In this document: piece after piece, positions 10,389 to 20,111 of the stretch
Numbering within the stretch: the stretch's first letter is position 1
Layout: each line of letters begins with the position of its first letter
Source: Collybia mongolica
Lineage: Eukaryota; Basidiomycota; Agaricomycetes; Agaricales; Clitocybaceae
Direction of reading: 5' to 3'
Assembly: GCA_013420905.1 (NCBI GenBank)
Contig: JAAXNY010000001.1
Location: 4,340,001 to 4,404,000 of the forward strand
Length of the DNA: 64,000 bases
Translations under genes and position numbers: made by a program
The notes under the pieces: generated by a model
Told to the model about the DNA's origin: nothing
The model's database searches: none
What the model saw: only the letters and a program-made list of their open reading frames with translations

Positions 10389-11996
10389 CAGTGGCTCAAA
10401 AAACTGCCCCAATGTTTGTACATTTTTGAAAGATCAATATGGTATGAAGTGCTGACATAAGCAGGGGACCTGGGGTAATTATGTAAGATACTATGACATC
10501 GTGGCTTTCCAATGGACCCTGGATCATGTGATTTGGATCAAAACCCATTAAGCTATAGGCCAAACAAAATGATTACTCATTGGGGCAGTTTTTTGACCCT
10601 CTATTAATTTTCTATCTAATACTTTGTATGACCACCTTTTGCCTTTATAACTGCTTGTATCCGCCTGGGCATACTTTCTATCAGGTTTTGGCATACCTCT
10701 GGTGGAATTTCACCCCACTCTTCAGCCAATCTATCCCACAACTCATGTACTCCTTTGGGTGGTGTCGGATATTCTTTAAGACGGCGCTTGAGATGTTCCC
10801 AAAGGTGTTCTATTGGATTCATGTCAGGGGATTGGGCAGGCCAGCCAAGGACTTGAATGTTGTTGTCTTCAAACCACTGTGTGGCCAGTCCAGATGTGTG
10901 TTTGGGGTCGTTATCTTGCTGAAAGTAGCGCTTGCCATCCACCATTTCCAACTTCTCAAAACTTTCCTGAACTCCACTCTCCAAAATTTCACAGTATTGA
11001 ACCTTGTCCATGTTCCCCTGCACCTCTATGAGCTTTCCCACTCCATTCCACCCCATACAACCCCATACCATGAGGTTTCCTCCTCCTCCATGTTTGACAG
11101 TAGGTGATGTTGTTCTATCAGATGGTGGTTCTCCCCTTTGTTTCCAGACATAAACCTTTCCATCTGACCCAATCCTATTGATTTTGGTCTCATCTGTCCA
11201 TAGAACCCTTTTCCAGTCCTCCACAGTCCAGCTTTCATGATATTTTGCAAACTGGAGACGCCAGATGCGATGGGCTCGTTTGAGAAGAGGAGCTTTCCTC
11301 TTTGTAGCAGCATAAAATTGATTTTCCTTGAGTGCATTTCTGACTGTCTGGGGTGTGACAGGATTGGGGATGATGCCATTGATGAATTGGGTAGCCTGAA
11401 CTGCATTATCAAGCTTCCCTGACTTGATTTGACGAATAATTGACTGTTTGTCACGAACAGACAGCTTGGAGGGGCGGCCACCAAGGTTGTTTTCTTTGTT
11501 TCCATCCACATCTTTGCTGATCCTACTGATGGTACCCTTCCCTAGACCAGTTTTCTCCTTGATTTGACGCTGAGAATAGCCCTCATTGAGGAGAGAAACA
11601 ACAGTATTGTGCTGAGCAGTAGAAATGGCTTTCATGATGGTGGTAAGAGGTCAAGAAGATGATTGAACCAATTCCAACATGTCAAATTGATACAAATAAA
11701 GTCACATGACATTGTTTATTCTTCCCACAGTCCATAATGTTCTTGCATTGGATCATAAATGCCAGAATAATGGAAAATAAGATAAGGGTCAAAAAACTGC
11801 CCCAATAAGTAACCATTTTGTTTGGCTTATAGCTTAATGGATATTGATCCAAATCACATGATCCAGGGTCCATTGGAAAGCCACGATGTCATAGTATCTT
11901 ACATAATTACCCCAGGTCCCCTGCTTATGTCAGCACTTCATACCATATTGATCTTTCAAAAATGTACAAACATTGGGGCAGTTTTTTGAGCCACTG
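10389..11996 (-). mobile_element. Tc1/mariner element 1, complete
   Basis: 1,608 bp from CAGTGGCTCAAAAAACTGCC to its inverted complement, flanked by TA on both sides (10387-10388, 11997-11998). The inverted repeats are about 220 bp, each with an inner, inverted copy of the end (GGGTCAAAAAACTGCCCC at 11788; complement at about 10580). It is inserted in an exon of the gene within hAT-like copy (ii). Confidence 0.93.
10616..11635 (-). CDS. Tc1/mariner DD34E transposase, intact
   Basis: 339 aa, single exon, no stops. The N-terminal helix-turn-helix region (about residues 1-60, SQRQIKEKTGLGKGTISRIS) is followed by a second DNA-binding half (about 60-125) and the DDE domain. Catalytic residues are D148 (WTDETKIN), D241 (QQDNDPKHTS) and E276 (NPIEHLW); 34 residues separate the last two, as in Tc1. 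The GGRPSKL motif links the two DNA-binding halves. The enzyme should cut at its TIRs and insert at TA. Parts of the partial copy at 63305 are identical, and no decay is seen, so recent activity is likely. Confidence 0.95.
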   Translation of the reverse strand: MKAISTAQHNTVVSLLNEGYSQRQIKEKTGLGKGTISRISKDVDGNKENNLGGRPSKLSVRDKQSIIRQIKSGKLDNAVQATQFINGIIPNPVTPQTVRNALKENQFYAATKRKAPLLKRAHRIWRLQFAKYHESWTVEDWKRVLWTDETKINRIGSDGKVYVWKQRGEPPSDRTTSPTVKHGGGGNLMVWGCMGWNGVGKLIEVQGNMDKVQYCEILESGVQESFEKLEMVDGKRYFQQDNDPKHTSGLATQWFEDNNIQVLGWPAQSPDMNPIEHLWEHLKRRLKEYPTPPKGVHELWDRLAEEWGEIPPEVCQNLIESMPRRIQAVIKAKGGHTKY

Positions 11997-12732
11997 TATG
12001 GGGTTGGTAACATTTATGACTTGCAACAATATCAGTGATGTTGATGGGTAATCGGCCACGTTGAAGACGATTCGTACATTGAGTTAATACTGAAACAGCT
12101 TTGTTAGTTGAGATCAGAGCGACGCTGGATACAGAAAAAAAACAACATCAAACGGGTACGCACCCTGCCTTTGGCTTGGCGGCGCTTGCCTTGACGGTGG
12201 TGGCGGCTTTCGTGCACTTGCGGGCTTCGTCGTCCTTGTTGGTCGCTGAGGTGGCATGCTTGCGACCATGGGTGGAAGGCAGGGGCATCACGCAGACGTG
12301 GCTGCTCCTTGTTGTCGGGCGTTCAGCAGCTTCAGCAGCAGCAGTGGTGGCGGCGGCTTTGCGGGTTGACATCATGATTTGGCAGAGTTTTTGCTGGGTT
12401 GCTGGGTGCTGGGTTGCTGGGCCTCGGTGTGGTTGAGGTTGACAATGTGCCCATTGTTGATCGATGAGGTGGCCAATAAGTCACGTGACTAAATACATGA
12501 CCACAACGCATCTATTACGTCCCTACAACGCTCCGGAATTCCTGTGGGCTCTGTCAGAATTTCAGTGTTCCAAAGCTGGAATTCCTGTGGAATTTCATTC
12601 TGCTCGGAATCCGAGCGGAATCCGTTCGGAATTTTTGTCAATTTTTACAGCCATTTTCTATAACCTCTGCAGCCAAAATTCTGACAGGAATCCGCTGGAA
12701 GATGTGGGGGAGTGTAAAGACCTCATCAAAAT

Positions 12733-13140
12733 ACATACTCCTTCCAGTCTCCCTTCACCTGGTCAGCAGGCCATTTGAGGTACATGACCTCATCATCTCC
12801 CAAGATGCCATTGAGAAATGCACTGTCAAAGTCAAATGCATCAACAGGCCATCCATTTTGGGCAGCTAAGGCAAGTACAAGGTGAAACAATGACATGTGC
12901 ACAATGGGCACATACATCTCAGTGAAGTTCATGCTGTGGATCTGGGTGAAGCCTTTTGCAACTAGACAAGCCTTATACTTCTCAATTTTGCCAGCAGCAT
13001 TCTTCTTGATACAAAGGGCCCATTTGCAGCCAACAATGCTAGAGCCAGGTTGGGGGCATTTTATGAGGTCCCAGGTGCCATTCACCTCAAGTGAGTGCAT
13101 CTCCTCTTTGATGGCTTCCTGTCATTTGGGCCAGTCTGGG
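12733..13140 (-). pseudogene. Copia polyprotein fragment: reverse transcriptase N-half
   Basis: Minus-strand frame with the Ty1/copia RT opening (EAIKEEMHSLEVNGTWDL, VGCKWALCIKK, LVAKGFTQ, DAFDFDSAFLNG). It continues into LQKALYGLKQ at 8620 once hAT-like copy (ii) is removed; the junction codon is TGA where Arg is expected. Another TGA lies before QEAIKEEM. The upstream end is cut by hAT-like copy (iii). Confidence 0.8.
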
Positions 13141-14350
13141 CTGTACTTTACACTCCCCCACATGTCCTTGCGGACTCACTTACTTTCTTCTATTATAAAG
13201 TACTTACTTACTCTTTTACTTACTAACAATCTATATAATTAATAGGATAAAACATATATTATTACTAAATATAATACATATATGATAAGATAATTTAATA
13301 TAGGTGGGGGCCCCTGCCCCCACCCCCCCCGTTGTCCTTGTTGGCCCCTGCAACGTTGTCAGCAGCCTGGGTTTCAGCGGTGATGGCACTGGCCGCTTTT
13401 CTTGTTGTAGTCCCCGTTCTCATTGTCCTCGTCGTCCTCGTGGTGGTGGTGGTTGTCTTTGTTGTAGTTGTTGTTGTTGTTGTTGCGCCATTGTTGGTGC
13501 TGCTGCTGCCACTGCTGTTGCTGTTGCTGTCTTTGTCATTGTTGTTGTCATTGTTGTTGTTGCCGCTGTTGTTGCCACCTTCCTCACTATTGCTGTTGGT
13601 GGCCACACCCTTCGTCTCGAGTTCCTGAAGTGGGGGGGGGGGGATGCGCTGCATGGTGAGCGTGTGGGTGAGCAGCGGTGTACAACTCACCTGGTTCTGC
13701 CCCTCGGGGTGCCCTTTCCTCATCATCCCCTTGTTCTGCATCCGTTTCTATCCTTTGCCCCACACCGTCTTGTGCATCGTCATGTTGATGTTGGTTGGCA
13801 TTCGATGCATTGGCGTTGGTGGCGTGGGTGTGTTGGCGTTGGTGTCAGCATTGGTGGTTTGGTGGACATTGTTGATGTGGTTGAAAAGAACCAACAAAGA
13901 CGTGGCAACAGTAATGTGACCATTGCACATGCCTCATAATCATGTGACCTAAGTCCATTGACTTGAGGCCAGTGAGCCTGTAGCTAGAAATGCCCACCTT
14001 GCCCAACAGTTATGAATGCCAAACATATTACATAATGTTTGTGCCTGTACATGTTCAAACCTAGTTGGATGCAAGTTTTTCACTGCCGTTATGTTATGTT
14101 ATTAATAACAAATAGTATATATATAATTTGTGTAAATAAAATTTATATTACTAATCTGATTAGTAATTGACTGGCCACGCAGACTCTGCAAGCTGTCCAT
14201 CCATGCTAGTCCACATGTCCGCATGAAATCACGCAGATTGATGCGGACTTGGCACAGACACAGATTGTCATTTGGCTGAGTGTCCTGCCAAATGAGTCTG
14301 CACAGAGTCCGCATGTCCACATGGGTTATGTGGCTTAGTGTAAAGACCTC
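13141..14350. mobile_element. Nonautonomous hAT-like element (copy iii)
   Basis: 1,210 bp from CTGTACTTTACACTCCCCCA to AGTGTAAAGACCTC, flanked by a perfect 8-bp duplication AGTCTGGG (13133-13140 and 14351-14358) in the Copia pol gene. The inner core matches element (i), but many CpG have become TpG or CpA, so the GTC repeats read GTT. Subterminal GCGGACTC/GAGTCCGC-type repeats replace the GGAATTCC repeats of copies i and ii. Confidence 0.82.
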
Positions 14351-14358
14351 AGTCTGGG

Positions 14359-15147
14359 TGCCACTTTGCCTCTGCATAGTCTGGCATCAACCCTTCTGCT
14401 TCTCCCATGACAGCTGCCATGGCAAAATCTTCCATGCTCACCATTTCCCAGTTGTCTGTCATGCTGGCTTGTTCCTTCCCCTTCTGCTTCCCCTCCTGCA
14501 TCCCAGGTGGAAGCATGGGAGCACTGGGCCCCTTGTTTATCCTCCCCTCTCTTGCACGCAGTCTTTGCAGGTAGTTGGACTCAATGCAGATGTGTTTTGG
14601 GTGGCCTTTGTCAGGTTCAGCATCAAGGTGAGGGCTAGGTGGAGCTTTGTGGTCAGGGATTCCTCAACAGTGGCCTTATAGGGAGACAGTGGTCTAGAAG
14701 AGGACTGCTTGATGTTCGCATCTTCCCACTCCCCCTCAAGCGGGACAACTGGTATGTCATCCTCCTCAATGTTGAATTTGACACTGCACTCAACTGTGAC
14801 CAAAAGCTTTTCAGCCCAGTAAATCCTGTGGGCATAGCTCTCCTTGTCAAATCCAACCCAGTGGCCAACTCTCAAGCGTCTGTCCAGTTTTGTGCTGCTC
14901 ATGTCATGAACGCACACTCAAGAGCCCCAGGCAGGGATGTTGGAGATACTGGGCTTTTTGCCCATCATGAGCTCTTGTGGGGTGGTATCCCCCAGGGCTC
15001 AGGTCCAGGTACAATTTTTCAACCATACAGCATGCATTATGGCCTCACCCAGAGGAACTTAGGTAACAGCACTGTCATGAATCATTGCCTGGCTTGAGGA
15101 GTGTGTGATTCAGGTGCTTGGAGACCCCATTGTACTCCAGTTCAATG
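14359..15147 (-). pseudogene. Copia polyprotein fragment: integrase end and linker
   Basis: Minus-strand frames hold the late Copia integrase region (YNGVSKHLNHTLLK, a GKKP-like block, VHDMSSTKLDRRLRVGHWVG, AHRIYWAEK) and the Pro/Ser-rich linker before RT. At least two 1-nt shifts are evident near 15070-15090. Upstream it ends abruptly at the poly(A) element at 15148. The protease and first half of integrase are missing from the window. Confidence 0.75.
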
Positions 15148-16093
15148 CTTCTTGATCTTTTACCACCACCATCCGACCATGGGAATTTGTCCCTCCTGCA
15201 CTAGGTCGTCCCTAAACTACCTAACACCTCATCCCTAATTGACATTGCCTTTCATCAGACCACTCTTTTGGCCTGGGCCACTATCCTTTTATACCATATC
15301 CAAATTTCTAACTTATCAGAGCTGATCCTGACTATCTGCAGGGTCATCTCATCTTGCCTGTACTGGGGGCTTCACTAATCTGTTCACATCCACCTCATCA
15401 ACTACCAGGCCACACGAGGACACCACAACTCTTGTACTCTGCTTCACTCAGATCCTTAGGGAGTGTCACTGCCAACATATTTGACAATTTATTTGTACTC
15501 GCTTGACCACTACACCCAAATACAAAAGGAGGAAGGGGTCTGGCCCCTGATCAGCTACTGTCTCTGCACAGAGCACACCTCTTGGGGAGAATGCCAGTTT
15601 ATTGTCCTATGGTGGGATTTGGCAGCCTCATTTTGGAGGGGAGTCATTGCTTTGGGAGAGCGGTGTGGAACAGGGGGGAAAGTAATAGGGGGGATTCAGG
15701 AGAGGGGGGGCAGGTTTGAGGTATGGGTCGTTCATTTAGATTGGACATGTATCTTTGACACTGGGGGGGAGTAATGGGTTTCCAGGGCAACCTGAAAATA
15801 CCAGGAGGGGAGTGGAACAGGGTACCAACATGAAGGGAGGGGACCATGCCCCGACAAGTGAAGGCAAACCTTTAAGGCATTGGGAGGTTCAGACATGGTA
15901 CAGTACAATACCGTTGGACTGCAGGTATCCTCAGTCTAGACCCATAATATGACCTGGAGAGCAACTTAGTGTACAGCTCCACCCTGATGGCCCATTATAG
16001 ATTACTTAGTGGTAATAGGTGTTTGTGCCCACATGTAGCTGGGTCAAACCCACATGCGCTTAATATTATTATATGACCAAAAAAAAAAAAAAA
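15148..16093 (+). mobile_element. Poly(A)-tailed retroposed element, copy 2
   Basis: 946 bp, plus orientation, from CTTCTTGATCTTTTACCACC to a run of 15 A. The ORFs within it translate identically to those of copy 1, so the two are very close. Its left flank is Copia integrase and its right flank is Tc1 transposase. No target duplication is visible, so this copy was probably involved in a deletion or recombination. Confidence 0.65.
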
Positions 16094-16948
16094 GAGCTTC
16101 ATTTTGAGGTGATGCCAAAGATGTTCAATAGGATTCATGTCAGGTGACTGTGCAGGCCACTTCATAACATTGAAACCATTGTCCTTGAACCAGTTTTGGG
16201 CCTTCTTGCTTGTGTGTTTGGGGTCATTGTCCTGCTGGAAGATGATATTGGCAGGGTTTTTCCCATAGTGATGAAGGGAATCTTGAAGCTCATCCTCCAT
16301 GATGGATACATAGAGGTCTGCATCCATCTTTCCCTCAATTTTGGTTGCATATCCAACCCCATCCCACCCCATGCAGCCCCATACCATCACACTACCACCT
16401 CCAAACTTCAGTGTCCCCTCTACAATCCTATCACTCAACTGCTCCCCTACCTCTTTCCAGATCCATTTCCTTCCATCTGACCCCAGACAGTTAATTTTGG
16501 TTTCATCAGACCATATAACCCTTTTCCAGTCCTCCAGAGTCCACTCCTTGTGCCTTTCTGCAAAGTCCAACCAATCCCTCCTATGACGGGTTTTGAGAAG
16601 AGGCCATTTTCATTTTACTGCAGGCCATAAACCATGCTTTTTCAAGTTGCGACAAATAGTTTGGGAGGAAATGGATTGGTTGGTGACATCTTGAAGAGCT
16701 TTGGTGACTTGGACTGCATTATCAACCTTGCCCATGCGAATGATGTACTTTGCATAGCTAAATTTGGCAGAAGTGAGCTTGGAAGGATGGCCACCAAAGG
16801 ACTTTGGGAGCTCAGAACAATACTGAGAGCGGATCCTAGAGATAGTAGCAATGGAGAAGCCAGTGATCTTGTGGATCTGGTGGCCAGAAGTGCCTGCATC
16901 AAGCAGTGTGATGACATGAGAGTGCTGAGCAGGGGTAAGAGATCGCAT
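16094..16948 (-). pseudogene. Tc1/mariner transposase 2, stop codon and 3' truncation
   Basis: From ATG at 16948 (MRSLTPAQHSHVITLLDAG) the frame covers the helix-turn-helix, GGHPSKL linker and second DNA-binding half to a TGA near 16610. It resumes with the DDE domain: WSDETKIN, QQDNDPKHTS and NPIEHLWHHLK, so all three catalytic residues remain. It then runs into the poly(A) element after KMKL. The internal stop is TGA at an expected basic residue. It is not expected to make an active enzyme. Confidence 0.85.
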
Positions 16949-17307
16949 AGTGTGTTTGGGGGCATTAGAGCACTTGAACACTCTGTATTTATACTAAAAC
17001 ATGAGCGAGTCACATGACTTTGTTTAATACATTAAACAATAAACAAAGTCATGTGACTACAGTTAAGATCTCAGCACTTTCTTATTTTTTTACAATGGGC
17101 AACAAAACCGTTTCAATGATGGCTTTGTATGTATCATGTGATTTTGCTACCAAAAATGGAAGTGGTGCAAAGACATTATGTAAGCAACATTATATGACAT
17201 CAATGCAGCTTCTGTAATTTTTTCATATTTTTCCAATTTTTATTTTCTGACATATGGATGCATCTTTACAGAATGTGAAAACATTGAAACAGTTTTGTTG
17301 CCTACTG
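16094..17307 (-). mobile_element. Tc1/mariner element 2, truncated
   Basis: The right terminus reads, on the minus strand, CAGTAGGCAACAAAACTGTT, and is followed by TA at 17308-17309. A subterminal inverted copy (CAATGGGCAACAAAACCGTT) lies at 17093-17112. The other end is lost at the poly(A) element junction. It is a different family from Tc1 elements 1 and 3, inserted in Copia gag-pol. Confidence 0.8.
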
Positions 17308-17309
17308 TA

Positions 17310-18118
17310 GAGTAGGGTTGAGCTCCACAAGCTCACCAGCAAGGGATTGTGATGTGCCACCACTAACTCCCTCTTCAGCATCTTTGTCAACTACTCCAGC
17401 ATTCAGGCCTTCTTCAATGAAGTCTAGAATATTGCCCTCAGCATTTGCAAACCAAGCTTGGTCCTCAGACTCTAGCTTTAATTCTGCAGTGCCAGCTGTG
17501 TCAGTCTCCTTCCCCTTTCCCTTCCCTTTGCCCTTGCCCTTCAGGCCTTGTCCCTCCTTGCCACTGCCAGGTACCCAGCAGTTGGCCTTATAGTGACCTT
17601 TCTTTCCACAGTTAAAGCACTCTTTTGAGCTGCTCAAACTTCCACAGCCCCTTCCATTGCTGCTTGAACTTCTGGTGTGGAAGGCAGCATCATACTCTTT
17701 GCATCCCTTCTGTTTCATTACACACCTCTTGTACTCTTTGGTCACAGTCAACATTAGCTCATCAGGTGACAGTGAGGTACTGAGAATGCTGGACATTGTG
17801 TTTATGGCTGAGATGTAGGGATTGAAGGAAGGTGGCAGTGAACCAAGAATGATGGCATAGAAGTCATTGTTGGAGGGTGGGTGGCCCATTGAGATGAGGT
17901 CCTCACACATTGTGCACAACTTTGCAAAAGTGTGTATGTATGTCTGCCTTCTCAAGGCACTTCTCCTCTTGGAGATGATGTTGGAGGTCCATGGAAACCA
18001 TGCGGAATTTCTTTTCAAAGTCACCTGCAAGTGCCTTCCAGATAAGATGGGCTGTTGCTTGCCCACAAATCTTCATAAACAGTGAGCCTGGAATTGTGCC
18101 CACAATTTGCTGCTTAAC
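17310..18118 (-). pseudogene. Copia gag C-terminal half with zinc knuckle
   Basis: A minus-strand frame runs from QIVGTIPGSLFMKICGQ through the gag helical region (one shift near 17920) to a CCHC knuckle CFNCGKKGHYKANC, a run of GKGKGK, and an acidic linker ending NPTLQ at the Tc1 insertion. This is the UBN2/Ty1-copia gag type. The 5' part continues at 19496 after hAT-like copy (iv). Confidence 0.8.
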
Positions 18119-19487
18119 CTGTACTTTACACTGAGCCACATGTCCTTGCAGACTCTGCACAGGCTGCATGGACTCTGTGCGGACACACAGACTGCACACA
18201 CATGTCTGCAAGGACTTTGCACAGACTCGCACAGACTCTGTGTGGACTCACTTACTTTCTTTTACTATTAGTTTACTTACTGTCTTTCTTATAATATGAT
18301 AATAAATACAATATTATAGTAATCTAATATGGGTGGGGGCCCCTGCTGCCCCACCATCCCCGTCGCCCTTGTCGCCATTGTTTTCTGCTCCAGGTTGTGC
18401 AGGATGGGCCCCCGCAGCATTGTCAGTGGCCTGGGTAGTGGTGGCGGCAGCACTGGCATGATCCAGTGCTGGCCATTTTTCTTGCTGTTGTCCCCATTGT
18501 TCTTAGTTGCCATCTTCATTGTCCTTGTGGTGGTGGTCATCATCTTTGTCCTCATTCTAGTTGTTGTCCTTCATCATTGTCATTGCGCCATTGTTGGTAT
18601 GGCTGCTGCTGCTGCTGTTGCCGTCGTGGCCACAGGCCTTGTCATCATGGTTGCTGCTGCTGCCTTTGTTGTTGTTGTTGTCATTGTTGCTATCATTATT
18701 GTTGTTATTGTTATCGTCTTCCAAGTGTGCTGGGGCACCCTGGGCGTTGGCGGCTGTGTCCTTCTTGTCTTGGGTTCCTGAAATGGGAGGGGAAATGCTG
18801 CGTGGTGAGCACATAGGTGAGCAGCAGTGTGGGACTCACCCCCCTTTGCCCCTTGGGGCACCCTTTCCTCATTGTTGCCTCATTCTGCATCCGGTTCTAC
18901 CCTTCACCCCACATCATCTTGTGCATCATTATGTTACTGTTGATTGGTGTTCAGTGCATTGGCATTGGCAGTGTGGGTGCGTTGGTGTTGGTGTTGGCAT
19001 TGGCAGTTTGGTTGATGTGGTTGAAGAGAACCAATGAAGACATGGCAACAGTAATGTGACCATTGCATGTGCTTTGTAGTCATGTGATTTGAGTCTGTAC
19101 ACTTGAGGCCAATTTAGCCTGGGGCTTGAAATGCCCATCTTGCCCAACAGTTATGAATGCCAAACATATTACATAATGTTCTTGTCTACGCGTTTGAACC
19201 TAGTTGGATGCAAGTTTTTCAGTGCCATTATGTTATGTTATTAATAACAAATAGTATACATAATTTGAGTAAATAAAAATTATATTAGTAATCTGGTTAG
19301 TAATAGACTGGCTGTGTGGACTCTGCAAGCTGTCCGTCCATGCTTGTCCACGTGTCTGCATAAAATTACACAGATTGATGCAGACTTGGTGCAGACATGG
19401 ATTGTTGTCTGGCTGACAATCCTGCTAAATGAGTCCGTGTGTCCGCACGGAGTCCGCACGGGTTATGTGGCTTAGTGTAAAGACCTC
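18119..19487. mobile_element. Nonautonomous hAT-like element (copy iv)
   Basis: 1,369 bp from CTGTACTTTACACTGAGCCA to AGTGTAAAGACCTC with a perfect 8-bp duplication TGCTTAAC (18111-18118 and 19488-19495) inside Copia gag. It shares the trinucleotide core with i and iii and is the most CpG-decayed of the set; GTT/GTC runs are broken up. Confidence 0.82.
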
Positions 19488-19495
19488 TGCTTAAC

Positions 19496-19803
19496 TATGG
19501 CTTCTTCTTGTCACCAGGTCTTCAAGTCACTCCTGTATGCAGCATCCAGTGCTGCTTCAGCTGTTGTCATGGCTAGGGGGATGTCACAATTTGAAATTGG
19601 GTTGGCAGGCTCTCTTTCTGAACCATCAATATAATGAAAGAGTCCACACACATTGATGGACCAAGTAAATCTGTCCTTGTATATTACCCAGTTTGTACCT
19701 GCAACATCAAGTTTGGGGATGCGCAGAAATTCATCACCAATTTTTGTAGTAGGAGATTTTGTTAGGCAAGTAATAATATTTGATGCGGTATTCTTGTTCT
19801 AAA
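19496..19803 (-). pseudogene. Copia gag N-terminal fragment
   Basis: The minus-strand frame just inside the 5' LTR reads IGDEFLRIPKLDVAGTNWV, YKDRFTWSI and a Lys/Glu-rich stretch to TW, then TGA, then QEEAIVKQ, continuing at 18118. The L-DV-G-NW-Y-DR pattern is typical of fungal Copia gag. The start codon is not clear, and the internal TGA again replaces an expected Arg. Confidence 0.7.
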
Positions 19804-20111
19804 TGTTGGGGTTGGGGCCCATAACCTATTGGAATAAGTAATGCTATGTGATAATCAGTAAGTAGGTTTGGTAAGTTAGAAGTAAAGTACACACCTCAGT
19901 CAATGTAGAATAGACTGAGGTGGTACAACAATTTTTGTAGGTAGATATATCCTAAAGATGCCAAGGCCTGTAACTATACTACAGGGCATATCAATGAAAT
20001 AGAAACAAAAGTGGTAAGCTAAGAGTCTGTTCTAGTCCATTGTCTGTTTATGGGTGCATGTGATGTGATGTGGCAGGGCACAATGGGTTGGAGTCCAAAA
20101 ATTCTCCCACA
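19804..20111 (-). repeat. 5' LTR of the Copia element
   Basis: 308 bp, TGTTGGGGTTGGGG to TCTCCCACA, matching 7219-7483 and preserving the site that LTR L1 occupies in the other copy. Differences between the two LTRs are mostly CpG-type transitions. Confidence 0.7.

Larger units (their letters stand above)
9050..12375 (-). pseudogene. Unrecognised multi-exon gene inside hAT-like copy (ii), interrupted by Tc1
   Basis: A start at 12375 (MMSTRKAAATTAAAEAAE) opens a basic Ala/Thr/Lys-rich exon ending at a GTGCGT donor near 12165. A second exon (about 12110 to 10245, minus the Tc1) stays open if the Tc1 and one TA are removed and ends at a GTGAGT donor at about 10250. The joined frame then leads to several exons of about 110 bp at 10030-9130, each closing at a GTGAGT- or GTCAGT-type donor. 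I do not recognise the protein. It may be the element's own gene or captured host sequence. Some downstream exons contain stops, so the copy is probably not functional. Exon boundaries are by eye. Confidence 0.4.
8628..12724. mobile_element. hAT-like element (copy ii), carries an internal multi-exon gene
   Basis: 4,097 bp including a nested 1,608-bp Tc1 element. Its ends (first about 330 bp, last about 200 bp) match element (i): CAGTACTTCACACTCCCCCA at 8628 and GGGGGAGTGTAAAGACCTC at 12724. Flanking 8-mers are ATCAAAAG (8620-8627) and ATCAAAAT (12725-12732), a target duplication with one mismatch inside the Copia RT gene. Unlike copies i, iii and iv its interior is gene-like, with minus-strand exons. 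Much of that interior keeps CpG. Confidence 0.75.

Noticed and set aside
15463..15774. 103-codon ORF in the poly(A) element as a real protein
   Set aside because: Present identically in both copies only because the copies are near-identical; no family match and no evidence of selection.
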